Assembly: GCF_008932245.1 (NCBI RefSeq)
Contig: NZ_CP034909.1
Location: 1 to 64,000, forward strand
Reading direction: 5' to 3'
DNA: 64,000 bases
Source of the DNA: Sinorhizobium alkalisoli
Lineage (GTDB): Bacteria > Pseudomonadota > Alphaproteobacteria > Rhizobiales > Rhizobiaceae
Shown here: piece after piece, positions 1-8,205 of the stretch
Layout: every line of letters starts with the position of its first letter
Numbering within the stretch: the stretch's first letter is position 1
The notes under the pieces: model-generated
Seen by the model: only the letters and a program-made list of their open reading frames with translations
Databases searched by the model: none
What the model was told of the DNA's origin: nothing
Translations under genes and position numbers: made by a program

Positions 1-19
1 GATTTTGGAAGGCGGCAAC

Positions 20-1543
20 ATGCAGATGAATTTGGCGACGGCACCTGAAGGATTCCAGGCCGGAAGCAATCAGTCTCAGGCGGCGGGGGAAAAACAGGAC
101 ATGCGGCATGACGCACTTTTCGAGCGGGTAAGTGCGCGTCTGAAAGCTCAGGTTGGTCCGGATGTCTTCGCCAGTTGGTTTGGGCGTCTCAAGCTTCATT
201 CCGTGTCGAAAAGCGTCGTGCGCCTGTCGGTGCCGACGACGTTCCTCAAATCCTGGATCAACAACCGCTATCTGGATCTCATCACCGGTCTGTTCCAGCA
301 GGAAGACGGCGAGATCCTGAAGGTGGAGATTCTGGTCCGCACGGCAACGCGCAGCCAGCGTCCGGCCGCTCATGAAGAGACGGCGCCCGCCGTGGCCGAG
401 CCGGCACCGGCGCCGGTCCGGCGCTCCACCTCGCCGCAGCCGGTCGCAATCGCTGCCGCCGCGGCGGTCGCTGCCGCGCCGAAGGCGGTCCAGGCGCCGC
501 TTTTCGGCTCGCCCCTCGACCAGCGCTACAGTTTCGACAGTTTCGTAGAGGGTGCGTCCAACCGCGTCGCCCTTGCCGCCGCCCGCACGATCGCGGAAGC
601 GGGCGCCGGCGCCGTCCGTTTCAACCCGCTCTTCATCCATTCGAGCGTCGGTCTAGGCAAGACGCATCTTCTCCAGGCGATCGCGCTTGCGGCCCTGCAG
701 AGCGCGCGCGCGCCGCGCGTTGTCTATCTCACGGCAGAATATTTCATGTGGCGTTTCGCCACAGCCATCCGCGACAACGACGCCCTTTCCTTGAAGGAAT
801 CGCTGCGCAACATCGATCTCCTGATCATCGACGATATGCAGTTCCTGCAGGGCAAGTCGATCCAGCACGAATTTTGTCATCTCCTGAACATGCTGCTCGA
901 CTCGGCAAAGCAGGTGGTCGTCGCGGCCGACCGGGCGCCTTGGGAGCTGGAATCGCTCGACAGCCGCGTTCGCTCGCGACTGCAAGGTGGTGTGGCGATC
1001 GAAATGGAAGGGCCGGATTACGAGATGCGGCTGGAGATGCTGAAGCTTCGTCTCGAGGCGGCGCGGCAGGACGATGCCTCGCTGCAGATTTCCCAGGACA
1101 TCCTGTGCCACGTCGCGCGCAACATCACCGCCAGCGGCCGCGAGCTCGAGGGCGCCTTCAATCAGTTGCTTTTCCGCCGCTCCTTCGAACCGCAGCTCTC
1201 GATCGAGCGCGTTGACGAACTGCTCGGCCACTTGGTCAATGCCGGCGAACCGCGCCGCGTCCGAATCGAGGACATACAGCGTGTCGTCGCCAAGCACTAC
1301 AACGTCTCACGCCAGGAACTGGTGTCGAACCGTCGCACCCGCGTGATCGTCAAGCCGCGTCAGATCGCCATGTACCTGTCGAAGACACTGACGCCGCGTT
1401 CCTTCCCGGAGATAGGCCGTCGCTTCGGAGGCCGCGACCACACCACCGTGCTGCATGCCGTGCGCAAGATCGAAGAGATGATTGCCGGCGACACGAAGCT
1501 CGGCCACGAAATCGAACTCTTGAAGCGGCTGATCAACGAGTGA
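20..1543 (+). CDS. dnaA: Chromosomal replication initiator protein DnaA
   Basis: AAA+ ATPase that binds DnaA boxes and opens the chromosomal origin. From the ATG at 20 the protein has 507 residues. A TTG at 5 and an ATG at 26 are in frame; ATG 20 follows a purine-rich stretch (ggaaggcggc). Visible in order: N-terminal domain I (roughly 30-105), an Ala/Pro-rich linker (about 110-160), the AAA+ core with Walker A SSVGLGKT near 207-215 and Walker [10 protein letters not shown], and the C-terminal DNA-binding domain with the signature [11 protein letters not shown]. The usual G in the Walker A lead-in is S here, which may be a lineage variant. A terminator follows at 1596. No gidA, rnpA or dnaN neighbours and no DnaA-box cluster were noticed, in line with rhizobial origins usually lying away from dnaA. 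Confidence 0.98.
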   Translation: MQMNLATAPEGFQAGSNQSQAAGEKQDMRHDALFERVSARLKAQVGPDVFASWFGRLKLHSVSKSVVRLSVPTTFLKSWINNRYLDLITGLFQQEDGEILKVEILVRTATRSQRPAAHEETAPAVAEPAPAPVRRSTSPQPVAIAAAAAVAAAPKAVQAPLFGSPLDQRYSFDSFVEGASNRVALAAARTIAEAGAGAVRFNPLFIHSSVGLGKTHLLQAIALAALQSARAPRVVYLTAEYFMWRFATAIRDNDALSLKESLRNIDLLIIDDMQFLQGKSIQHEFCHLLNMLLDSAKQVVVAADRAPWELESLDSRVRSRLQGGVAIEMEGPDYEMRLEMLKLRLEAARQDDASLQISQDILCHVARNITASGRELEGAFNQLLFRRSFEPQLSIERVDELLGHLVNAGEPRRVRIEDIQRVVAKHYNVSRQELVSNRRTRVIVKPRQIAMYLSKTLTPRSFPEIGRRFGGRDHTTVLHAVRKIEEMIAGDTKLGHEIELLKRLINE

Positions 1544-1595
1544 AGCCGATGCAAGTGAGCGCCTGGCGCGTGCATAAGTAAGCCGAACTTTATAG

Positions 1596-1627
1596 GGGCC
1601 CGGTTTTCCAGCCGGGCCTGTTTTTTT
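1596..1627 (+). terminator. Rho-independent terminator of dnaA
   Basis: A 7-bp perfect GC stem (GGCCCGG at 1597-1603 with CCGGGCC at 1612-1618) closes an 8-nt loop and is followed by seven T at 1621-1627. It lies 53 nt after the dnaA stop and separates dnaA from the sigma-factor module. Confidence 0.9.
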
Positions 1628-1707
1628 GGGGCCTGCCTGGGGTGAGGGCCTACTCGCCCCAAGCAACTTCGCCCGGAGAGCGTTCCAACCATTTTTTTCG
1701 CCGCGCT

Positions 1708-1734
1708 TGTCGGCTATCACTGGCTCCATTCGTC
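1708..1734 (+). promoter_or_regulatory. Putative ECF-type promoter of the YCII-sigma operon
   Basis: TGTCGG at 1708-1713, a 17-nt spacer, then CGTC at 1731-1734, placed 25 nt before the YCII start codon. The pattern resembles the TGTCGA/CGTC type reported for ECF42 sigma factors. The same elements with the same spacing and an identical CTCCATTCGTC 3' half recur at 3523-3549 before the next operon, which makes chance unlikely. The assignment is inferred from this pair and the adjacent sigma gene. Confidence 0.65.
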
Positions 1735-1759
1735 TTCAGACCAGAGCGGAGAATTCTCG

Positions 1760-2134
1760 ATGCTTTATGCGGTGCTTTGCTACAACGATGAAAGTGTCAC
1801 CAGTGCCTGGAGCAAGGAGGAGGACGACAGGGTCATGCGTGACCTGACCGCCGTCCAGAGCAAATATGTCGAGACCGGCAAGCTTGGGCCGGTTGCGCGG
1901 CTGCTGCCGACGACGGCCGCGACGACCTTGCGCCACGCAACGGGCGAAACGATCGTCATTGACGGCCCCTTTGCCGAAACGAAGGAGCAACTGCTCGGCT
2001 TCTATCTGATCGATTGCGAGTCGCTCGACGAGGCCCTCGCCTTTGCGCGCGACTTGAGTACCGCCAATCCGAGCGCCGGTTCCTATGAAATCCGCCCCCT
2101 CGCCCTCTATGAACCCGGCGGGCTTCCCTCATGA
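1760..2134 (+). CDS. YCII-related (DGPF domain) protein
   Basis: 124-residue protein of the YCII/DGPF family, a small ferredoxin-like fold of unknown biochemical role. The family motif DGPF sits at residues 68-71 (VIDGPFAETKEQLLGFYLI). GGAG about 7 nt before the ATG supports the start. Its stop codon overlaps the start of the ECF sigma gene by 4 nt (ATGA), so the two are translationally coupled. DGPF genes are the standard partners of ECF42-type sigma factors, and are thought to be targets of or partners for the sigma factor. No catalytic function can be claimed. Confidence 0.9.
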   Translation: MLYAVLCYNDESVTSAWSKEEDDRVMRDLTAVQSKYVETGKLGPVARLLPTTAATTLRHATGETIVIDGPFAETKEQLLGFYLIDCESLDEALAFARDLSTANPSAGSYEIRPLALYEPGGLPS

Positions 2135-3393
2135 CGGACACGGCCTGGATCGACCTCGCCCTCACTTCCTCGCGCCCGCAGGCGATGGGAGCGCTGCTGC
2201 GCTATTTCCGCAATCTCGACCTTGCGGAGGAGGCGTTCCAGGAAGCATGCATCCGGGCCCTGAAGACCTGGCCAACGAACGGTCCGCCGCGTGACCCGGC
2301 TGCCTGGCTGATCTTCGTCGGCCGCAACAGCGGCATCGATAAGGTTCGGCGCCAGGCGCGCGAGGCGCCGCTGCCGCCGGAAGAGCAGCTGTCCGATCTC
2401 GGCGATCGGGAAGAGGAGCTTGCCGACCGTCTCGACGGATCGCACTACCGCGACGACATCCTGCGGCTGCTCTTCGTCTGCAGCAATCCAGTGCTGCCGG
2501 CGACCCAGCAGATCGCGCTTGCGCTACGCATCGTTTCCGGCCTTTCCGTCAAACAGATCGCCCGCGCCTTTCTCGTCAGCGAGGCGGCGATGGAGCAGCG
2601 CATCACCCGCGCCAAGGGGCGTGTCGCTGCCGCGGGCATTCCCTTCGAAACGCCGGATGCCGCCGACCGCGCCGAGCGGCTCGCGACCGTGGCGACTATG
2701 ATCTATCTCGTCTTCAACGAGGGCTATTCGGCGATGAACGGCCCGGACGGCGTTTCCGCCGATCTCTGCGACGAGGCGATTCGGTTGTCGCGGTTGCTGC
2801 TTCGCCTGTTTCCCGCCGAGCCGGAGATCATGGGACTGACGGCGCTGCTTCTTCTTCAGCATTCGCGCGCCCGCGCCCGGTTCGATGCCGATGGCTCCAT
2901 CGTCCTACTGGAGGACCAGGACCGCCGGCTCTGGAACAGGCGGATGATCGCGGAAGCCCTGGCGATGATCGACAAGGCGATGCGCCACCGCCGCCCCGGT
3001 GCTTACCAGATTCAGGCGGCGATCGCTGCCCTTCATGCCCGCGCGGAGCGGCCTGAACTGACCGATTGGGAGGAGATCGATCTGCTCTACCAGGCGCTCG
3101 AACGGTTGCAGCCCTCGCCGGTCATCACGCTCAACCGCGCGGTCGCCGTGTCGAAACGCGAGGGTGCCGAGGCGGCACTTGCGATGGTCGAGCCGCTGGC
3201 TGAGAGCCTTTCCGGCTACTTTTATTTTCATGGCCTGCATGGTGCGTTGCTCAACCAACTGGGGCGAGCCCGCGAGGCCCGCATCGCCTTCGACCGCGCA
3301 ATCGCGCTTGCCACCAATGCCGCCGAGGCCGCCTATATCCGCAAGCAGCTCGACCATTTGGCGGACGAAGCGGGCCACTGCATATCTTCTTAA
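2131..3393 (+). CDS. ECF-family RNA polymerase sigma factor (ECF42-like) with C-terminal extension
   Basis: 420 residues, about twice a minimal ECF sigma factor. Region 2 is at the N-terminus (about 8-75; helix containing AEEAFQEACIRALKTW). Region 4 follows at about 125-165 (SVKQIARAFLVSEAAMEQRI). A long helical C-terminal extension (about 180-415) begins with the typical MIYLVFNEGYSAMNG and continues with TPR-like helices. That architecture, with a coupled DGPF gene upstream, fits the ECF42 group, in which the extension replaces an anti-sigma factor as the regulatory part. The last residues (HCISS) and the TAA stop are encoded inside a RIME-type repeat starting at 3376, so the native C-terminus was probably altered by that repeat. 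Likely targets are the promoters at 1708 and 3523. Confidence 0.92.
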   Translation: MTDTAWIDLALTSSRPQAMGALLRYFRNLDLAEEAFQEACIRALKTWPTNGPPRDPAAWLIFVGRNSGIDKVRRQAREAPLPPEEQLSDLGDREEELADRLDGSHYRDDILRLLFVCSNPVLPATQQIALALRIVSGLSVKQIARAFLVSEAAMEQRITRAKGRVAAAGIPFETPDAADRAERLATVATMIYLVFNEGYSAMNGPDGVSADLCDEAIRLSRLLLRLFPAEPEIMGLTALLLLQHSRARARFDADGSIVLLEDQDRRLWNRRMIAEALAMIDKAMRHRRPGAYQIQAAIAALHARAERPELTDWEEIDLLYQALERLQPSPVITLNRAVAVSKREGAEAALAMVEPLAESLSGYFYFHGLHGALLNQLGRAREARIAFDRAIALATNAAEAAYIRKQLDHLADEAGHCISS

Positions 3394-3478
3394 ATCGACC
3401 TCGGTTCAAGGGAGACATGCAACAATTCAAAGTGCTGCGGCCACGTTTGTGCGTCTGACGAGATGCGCGGTGCTGTAA
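3376..3478 (+). repeat. RIME1-like intergenic palindromic repeat
   Basis: Aligns by eye along its length with the cleaner copies at 48889-48995 and 44841-44948: a left palindrome (ctgcat...catgca), the shared linker caattcaaagtgct, and a right arm ending in gcgcggtgctgta. It is the most diverged of the full-length copies. It overlaps the last codons and the stop of the ECF sigma gene. Confidence 0.75.
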
Positions 3479-3522
3479 ACGGCCCTTGCCGAAGTGAAAA
3501 AACGACAAAACATACGCAGCCC

Positions 3523-3549
3523 TGTCGGGAGCCGTCGCCTCCATTCGTC
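3523..3549 (+). promoter_or_regulatory. Putative ECF-type promoter of the AHSA1/NTF2-VOC operon
   Basis: TGTCGG at 3523-3528, a 17-nt spacer and CGTC at 3546-3549, 31 nt before the AHSA1 start. It matches the element at 1708-1734 in both boxes, in spacing and in an 11-nt block ending in CGTC. The simplest reading is that the ECF sigma factor made by the previous operon transcribes this one. Confidence 0.65.
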
Positions 3550-3580
3550 CTTGGATCGAAACCAACCCGGAGGATACGAA

Positions 3581-4063
3581 ATGACTGCAGCAACCGACAG
3601 GAAACCCGCCGACGAACGCGAACTGGTGCTGGTTCGGCTGATCGATGCGCCGCGCGAGAAGGTCTATCGCGCCTTCACCGACGCCGATCTCCTGAAGCAA
3701 TGGTTCGCGCCGCTGCCGTGGACAATCACGGAAGCGGAACTCGATGTCAGGCCTGGCGGTACCAATCGTTTTATCATGCGCTCTCCGGAGGGTGATCTCT
3801 ATCCCAATCAGGGCGTCTATCTGGAGGTCGAGCCCAACGAGAAGCTCGTCATCACCGATGCCTATACCGAGGCCTGGAAGCCCTCGGAGAAGCCCTTTAT
3901 GACGGCGATCCTCACCTTCGAGGAGGAGGGTGGCAAGACCCGCTACACGGCGCGAGCCCGCCACTGGAGCACGGCGGACAAGAAGGCGCACGAAAAGATG
4001 GGCTTTCATGAGGGCTGGGGGCAATGCGCCGATCAGCTCGCTGCGCTCGTTGCCACACTTTGA
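3581..4063 (+). CDS. AHSA1/START-like (SRPBCC) domain protein
   Basis: 160 residues covering one SRPBCC domain of the AHSA1 type. The N-terminal strand and helix (VLVRLIDAPREKVYRAF), the LKQWFAPLPW segment and the C-terminal MGFHEGWGQCADQLA helix are typical. The family has a hydrophobic cavity and includes stress proteins and Aha1-like domains; the ligand here is unknown. Although the frame is open from 3494, the ATG at 3581 is chosen because GGAGG precedes it at 3569-3573 and homology starts just after it. It forms a unit with the NTF2-VOC gene 44 nt downstream, behind an ECF-type promoter. Confidence 0.88.
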   Translation: MTAATDRKPADERELVLVRLIDAPREKVYRAFTDADLLKQWFAPLPWTITEAELDVRPGGTNRFIMRSPEGDLYPNQGVYLEVEPNEKLVITDAYTEAWKPSEKPFMTAILTFEEEGGKTRYTARARHWSTADKKAHEKMGFHEGWGQCADQLAALVATL

Positions 4064-4107
4064 TGTCGCTTGCGTGGCCGCATTTCACGTTGACGAGGAG
4101 ATGAACC

Positions 4108-4971
4108 ATGTCCGAGATCGAAAGCAGAACCGCCGCGGCAGAAATTCGCGCGGTGATCGAGGATTGGGCGGGGGCCATTCGCCGGAAGGATGCCGGCCGC
4201 TTCCTCGCGCATGGCGCGGAGGATTGTCTCATCTATTCGCTGGCGCCGCCGCTCAAGGCGCCGGAAGCGGATGCCGAGGGGCTTGAGCGGTGGTTTTCGA
4301 CCTGGGAGGGCCCGCTCGGCTATCGGATTCAGGATCTCGACATTGCCGCGAACGGCGACGTCGCTTTTGCGACGGCGCTAGCGCATCTTTCCGGCGAGAA
4401 GCTGGACGGCGAGAAGGCATCTTTCTGGTACCGCCTGACACTCGGTCTGAGGCGCGTGGCCGAAGGGTGGAAGATTGCACACCAGCACGAGTCCGTGCCC
4501 TTCTACATGGACGGAAGTCTGAAGGCGGCGGTCGATCTCGACCCCGACTCCTCGGTCGACTGGAACGCGCCGTCACGCCCGCCGATGGCCGGTGTCATCG
4601 CCTATCTGAGCGTTCAGGACGCCAATGCCAGCGCCGAATTCTACGGCCGCGCCTTCGGCGCCAGGGAACAACACCGCAAATATGCCGAGGACGGCAAGCG
4701 GCTCATCCATTGTCATCTGGCGATCAATGGCGGCGCGCTCATGATCAATGATCCCTTCCCGGAATTCGGTCATTCCTGGAAGCCGCCGGAAGGTTTCGTG
4801 CTCCATCTCGTCGTCGACGACGCGGATTTCTGGTGGCAACGTGCGGTTGCGGCCGGCGCGGAAGTGACGATGCCGCTGGAGATCGCCTTCTGGGGCGACT
4901 ATTACGGCCAGCTTCGCGATCCATTCGGCGTCATGTGGGCGATCGTGGCGCCGATGAAGAAGGGTGATTGA
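4108..4971 (+). CDS. SnoaL/NTF2-like and VOC (glyoxalase-like) fusion protein
   Basis: 287 residues in two parts. Residues 1-130 form an NTF2/SnoaL-like domain of the ketosteroid-isomerase-like type (AVIEDWAGAIRRKDAGRFLAH and a C-terminal KIAHQHESVPFYMDG). Residues 150-285 form a VOC domain close to PhnB-like proteins (AYLSVQDANASAEFYGRAFG, RDPFGVMWAI). Both folds bind small hydrophobic or metal-coordinated ligands; the substrate is unknown. A GAGGAG Shine-Dalgarno lies 8 nt before the ATG. It is the last gene of the putative ECF-controlled set and meets hemW tail to tail, 16 nt away. Confidence 0.88.
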   Translation: MSEIESRTAAAEIRAVIEDWAGAIRRKDAGRFLAHGAEDCLIYSLAPPLKAPEADAEGLERWFSTWEGPLGYRIQDLDIAANGDVAFATALAHLSGEKLDGEKASFWYRLTLGLRRVAEGWKIAHQHESVPFYMDGSLKAAVDLDPDSSVDWNAPSRPPMAGVIAYLSVQDANASAEFYGRAFGAREQHRKYAEDGKRLIHCHLAINGGALMINDPFPEFGHSWKPPEGFVLHLVVDDADFWWQRAVAAGAEVTMPLEIAFWGDYYGQLRDPFGVMWAIVAPMKKGD

Positions 4972-4987
4972 GCAGGCCCGCCGACCG

Positions 4988-6172
4988 TCAGCAGGCGAGG
5001 TCGGCCACCACCGCGTCGAGGATCAGCATGCCGGCGGGCGTGCAGCGCAGACGCGAATTGCCGAGCCGCTCGAGGAATCCGTGCTCTATCAGGAACTGCT
5101 CGCGATCTGGATCCGGATCGCGACCGGAAAGCATCTGCCAACGGGCAAGGTCGACGCCTTCCCGAAGTCTCAGCCCCATCAGCAGGAGCTCGTCGGCCTG
5201 CGCTTCGAGGTCGAGCAGTTCCCGTTCGGCAATGCCGTCGCCGCGCTCCTCGACCAGACGGAGCCATTCCTCCGGGTTCCGCTCCGTTGCCGTCGCCACC
5301 TTGGCGGCACCGATGGTGAGCCGCCCATGGGCCCCCGGGCCGATTCCCGCATAGTCGCCGTAGCGCCAATAGGTGAGGTTATGGCGACTTTCGGCGCCCG
5401 GCCGCGCGTGGTTGGAGACCTCGTAGGCCGGCATGCCGATCGCCGCCGTGATCTCCTGCGTCGCCTCGTAAAGCACGGCCGAATGCTCGCCGTCCGGGAC
5501 GATCAGCTTGCCCGCCTTGTGCAGCCCGAAGAAGGGTGTGCCCTCCTCTATGGTGAGCTGGTAGAGCGAAAGGTGATCGACGGCGTAGGAGACGGCCTCC
5601 TTCAGTTCGCGCTCCCAGTCCTCGACCGTCTGGTTCGGTCGTGCATAGATCAGGTCGAAGGACATGCGCGGGAAAATCTCGCGCGCGAGCCTTACCGCCT
5701 TCAGCGCATCCTCGACATTGTGCAGCCGGCCGAGGAATTTCAGGTCGCGGTCGTTCAATGCCTGGACGCCGAGCGAGACGCGATTGACGCCGGCCGCCCG
5801 GTAGCCGTGGAACCGGGTCGCCTCGACGCTCGAGGGATTGGCTTCCATGGTGATCTCGATGCCGTCCGGCACGTGCCAGTTGCGGGCGATGCCGTCGAGG
5901 ATCGCCTCTGCCGTTCCTGGCTCCATCAATGATGGCGTGCCGCCGCCCATGAAGATGCTGGTCACGGTCCGGGGCCCGGAAATCGCGCGAATAGCCGCCA
6001 TCTCCTCGAGGAAGGCGGCGACGAAACGCTGCTGATCCACCGGCTGGTGGCGAACATGGCTGTTGAAGTCGCAATAGGGGCATTTGGCCGCGCAGAACGG
6101 CCAGTGCACATAGACGCCGAATCCCGGGTCCATGCCATCACCGATCGCCGAAAGCGGAGCCGCTTGCATCAT
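4988..6172 (-). CDS. hemW: Radical SAM heme chaperone HemW
   Basis: 394 residues, usual length for HemW (formerly annotated as HemN-like). It carries the radical SAM cluster motif CAAKCPYC (Cys27, Cys31, Cys34) followed by DFNSH, and the glycine-rich FMGGGTPS motif near residue 75. HemW inserts heme into target proteins and is not itself a coproporphyrinogen oxidase; true HemN has a different N-terminus. The gene lies 8 nt after rdgB on the same strand, so the two are likely cotranscribed, an arrangement common in alphaproteobacteria. Confidence 0.95.
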   Translation of the reverse strand: MMQAAPLSAIGDGMDPGFGVYVHWPFCAAKCPYCDFNSHVRHQPVDQQRFVAAFLEEMAAIRAISGPRTVTSIFMGGGTPSLMEPGTAEAILDGIARNWHVPDGIEITMEANPSSVEATRFHGYRAAGVNRVSLGVQALNDRDLKFLGRLHNVEDALKAVRLAREIFPRMSFDLIYARPNQTVEDWERELKEAVSYAVDHLSLYQLTIEEGTPFFGLHKAGKLIVPDGEHSAVLYEATQEITAAIGMPAYEVSNHARPGAESRHNLTYWRYGDYAGIGPGAHGRLTIGAAKVATATERNPEEWLRLVEERGDGIAERELLDLEAQADELLLMGLRLREGVDLARWQMLSGRDPDPDREQFLIEHGFLERLGNSRLRCTPAGMLILDAVVADLAC

Positions 6173-6180
6173 ATTCCGTC

Positions 6181-6825
6181 TCAGGCGCCGAGGCAGGTCT
6201 CGGCAAATAGCTTGAAGGCGCGGGCGCGGTGCGACAAAGCCTCGGCGTCGCCCGGCCTCCAGCCGTGCTTCTCTTCCGCGCTCATTTCACCGAATGTGGT
6301 GTCGAAGCCCTTCGGCTGGAAGACCGGATCATAGCCGAAGCCGCTCGTCCCGCGCGGCGGCCAAACGACACGGCCCTCCACCTCGCCGCGGAAGAGCTCG
6401 ACATGCCCGTCCGGCCAGGCAAGGCAGAGCACTGACACGAAACGAGCGGTGCGGCTTTCGGCCGCTGTCGCACCTTTTTCTCGAAGTGCCTTCTCGACCT
6501 TTTCCATCGCCATTGCAAAGTCGCGGCTGCCGTCTTCGCGTTCGGCCCAATTGGCGGTGTAGACCCCGGGCGCGCCGCCAAGGGCGTCGATGGCGAGGCC
6601 GGAATCGTCCGACAGCGCCGGCAGGCCCGCGGCCTTCGCCGAGGCGACGGCCTTGATCATTGCATTTTCCTCGAACGTCGTTCCGGTTTCCTGGGGCTCG
6701 ACGAAATTGAGCTCGGCCGCCGATTTCGCCTCGAAGCCGAGAGGACCGATCAAATCGCGGATCTCGCGGATCTTGCCGGCATTGTGGCTCGCGACCACAA
6801 TCGTCTTGTCAAGCAGTTTGCGCAT
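6181..6825 (-). CDS. rdgB: dITP/XTP pyrophosphatase (RdgB/HAM1)
   Basis: 214 residues from the ATG at 6825, chosen because the conserved N-terminus [18 protein letters not shown] starts there; the open frame extends to 6879 without homology. It hydrolyses non-canonical purine triphosphates (dITP, XTP) to monophosphates and so keeps deaminated bases out of DNA. Visible motifs are SHNAGK (nucleotide binding), LSDDSGL (catalytic Asp), GFGYDPVF and SHRARA. It sits between a VOC gene and hemW in a tightly spaced minus-strand run. Confidence 0.96.
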   Translation of the reverse strand: MRKLLDKTIVVASHNAGKIREIRDLIGPLGFEAKSAAELNFVEPQETGTTFEENAMIKAVASAKAAGLPALSDDSGLAIDALGGAPGVYTANWAEREDGSRDFAMAMEKVEKALREKGATAAESRTARFVSVLCLAWPDGHVELFRGEVEGRVVWPPRGTSGFGYDPVFQPKGFDTTFGEMSAEEKHGWRPGDAEALSHRARAFKLFAETCLGA

Positions 6826-6845
6826 CCTGATCACTTCCGTTCGGG

Positions 6846-7268
6846 TCAATTCTTGGCCCAGAGGCCCGGTTCCGCGCATTCGAGGCTATTGCCGGCCGGA
6901 TCGCGGAAATAAAACGACCGGGCGCCATTAGGCCAACGGATATCCGCTTCGATTTCGATACCCGCCGCCTTGAGCGTCGCCTTCCAGGCGTCGAGCGCTT
7001 GCGGCGCCACACGGAAGCACATGTGGCCGTTGCCCTTCGCGCCATGCGGCGGCACCGGAAGCGCATCATTAGTAGGGTGCTTCACGGTCTCCGCCGGGTT
7101 GAAGATCAAGAGCACGCCCTCGCCGCAGCGGAAGAAGACATGCCGATTGCCGACACGGGTGATGCGCTCAAGGCCGAGGATCCTACCGTAGAAGGCCTCG
7201 GCGCTGTCGAGATCGTCCGCATAGAGTGCGGTTTCGAGAATGCCTTCGAGCGCCGGAGCCAATGCCAC
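6846..7268 (-). CDS. VOC family (glyoxalase/dioxygenase-like) protein
   Basis: 140 residues with paired beta-alpha-beta-beta-beta halves of the vicinal oxygen chelate fold ([20 protein letters not shown] at the start, [17 protein letters not shown] at the end). Metal-ligand candidates are the His in GNGHMCFRV and the Glu of SLECAE. The family includes glyoxalases, fosfomycin-type resistance enzymes and dioxygenases; the substrate cannot be named. It is 20 nt upstream of rdgB on the same strand. Confidence 0.85.
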   Translation of the reverse strand: MALAPALEGILETALYADDLDSAEAFYGRILGLERITRVGNRHVFFRCGEGVLLIFNPAETVKHPTNDALPVPPHGAKGNGHMCFRVAPQALDAWKATLKAAGIEIEADIRWPNGARSFYFRDPAGNSLECAEPGLWAKN

Positions 7269-7308
7269 GCCTCCTCTTCAATGCACGGCTGCAATTCAAC
7301 GCAGCGAC

Positions 7309-7336
7309 CTTCGCGCGCCTGAAAAGGCGCGCGAAG
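7309..7336. repeat. RIME-type right-arm hairpin between rph and the VOC gene
   Basis: A perfect 11-bp stem (cttcgcgcgcc / ggcgcgcgaag) with a 6-nt loop (tgaaaa), preceded by cagcgac. It corresponds to the right arm of the RIME1-like repeats (cagcgacctttgcgcgtct...agacgcgc). No T-run follows, so it looks like a repeat or RNA-processing hairpin more than a terminator. Confidence 0.6.
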
Positions 7337-7349
7337 CCGCAGGTGATTC

Positions 7350-8069
7350 TCAGCCGGCTATCGCCTGCTTCTGCAGCCCTACGAGCTCGGCAATGCCGTC
7401 TTTTGCAAGCCGCATCAGCGTTGCGAATTCCTCCTCGCTGAAGGGCTTGCCCTCTGCCGTTCCCTGGATTTCGACCAGGCCGCCGGCGCCCGTCATCACG
7501 AAATTGGCATCGGTTTCGGCAGCCGAGTCCTCGATGTAATCGAGATCGATGACCGGCTGGTTGGCGAAGATGCCGCAGGAGATGGCGGCGACATGATCCT
7601 TTAGAACCTTCTCCAGCTTGATCATGTTGCGTCCTTCCATCCACTTCAGGCAGTCGTGCAGCGCGATCCAGGCGCCGGTGATCGAAGCTGTCCGGGTGCC
7701 GCCATCCGCCTGGATCACGTCGCAATCGATCGAAATCTGGCGCTCACCGAGGGCCGGCAGGTCGACCACCGCGCGAAGCGACCGGCCGATTAGGCGCTGA
7801 ATCTCCTGCGTGCGACCGCTCTGCCTGCCTGTCGCCGCTTCGCGCCTCATCCGCTCGCCGGTCGCCCGCGGCAGCATGCCGTATTCCGCGGTGATCCAGC
7901 CCTTGCCGCCATTGCGCAGCCAGGCGGGAACCTTTTCTTCAAGGCTTGCCGTGCACAGGACATGCGTGTCGCCGAAGCGCACGAGGCATGAGCCCTCCGC
8001 GTGCTTGGAGAAATTGCGCTCGAAGGAAACCTTGCGCATTTGGTCGGTTCGTCTGCCGGATGGCCGCAT
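7350..8069 (-). CDS. rph: Ribonuclease PH
   Basis: 239 residues, full length for RNase PH, the phosphate-dependent 3'-5' exoribonuclease that trims tRNA 3' ends and acts in RNA turnover. Typical blocks are [56 protein letters not shown] and [18 protein letters not shown]. It is divergent from hrcA with a 136-bp spacer that must hold promoters for both; rph-hrcA divergence is common in rhizobia. Confidence 0.97.
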   Translation of the reverse strand: MRPSGRRTDQMRKVSFERNFSKHAEGSCLVRFGDTHVLCTASLEEKVPAWLRNGGKGWITAEYGMLPRATGERMRREAATGRQSGRTQEIQRLIGRSLRAVVDLPALGERQISIDCDVIQADGGTRTASITGAWIALHDCLKWMEGRNMIKLEKVLKDHVAAISCGIFANQPVIDLDYIEDSAAETDANFVMTGAGGLVEIQGTAEGKPFSEEEFATLMRLAKDGIAELVGLQKQAIAG

Positions 8070-8163
8070 ATTCTGCTCCTGTTCTACCTTGCTCAGCCTT
8101 CTAGATCATGGCGCGGCCAAAGGGAACCGGTTGATATCGGGGAGGGGAGGCGATTTTTCCCTT

Positions 8164-8192
8164 TTGCCTTCGGATCGGCGGATCACTATATT
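8164..8192 (+). promoter_or_regulatory. Putative sigma-70 promoter of hrcA
   Basis: TTGCCT at 8164-8169, a 17-nt spacer and TATATT at 8187-8192. It would start transcription near 8199, only a few bases before the ATG at 8206; if correct, this favours translation from the ATG at 8224. No CIRCE inverted repeat (TTAGCACTC-N9-GAGTGCTAA) is visible here. Confidence 0.4.
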
Positions 8193-8205
8193 CGCGAGGA
8201 AACCA

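Noticed and set aside
1..1759. A replication origin next to dnaA.
   Set aside because: No cluster of DnaA boxes or AT-rich unwinding region seen, and rhizobial chromosomal origins are usually near hemE, not dnaA.
8070..8205. A CIRCE element controlling hrcA.
   Set aside because: No TTAGCACTC-N9-GAGTGCTAA inverted repeat is present in the gap.
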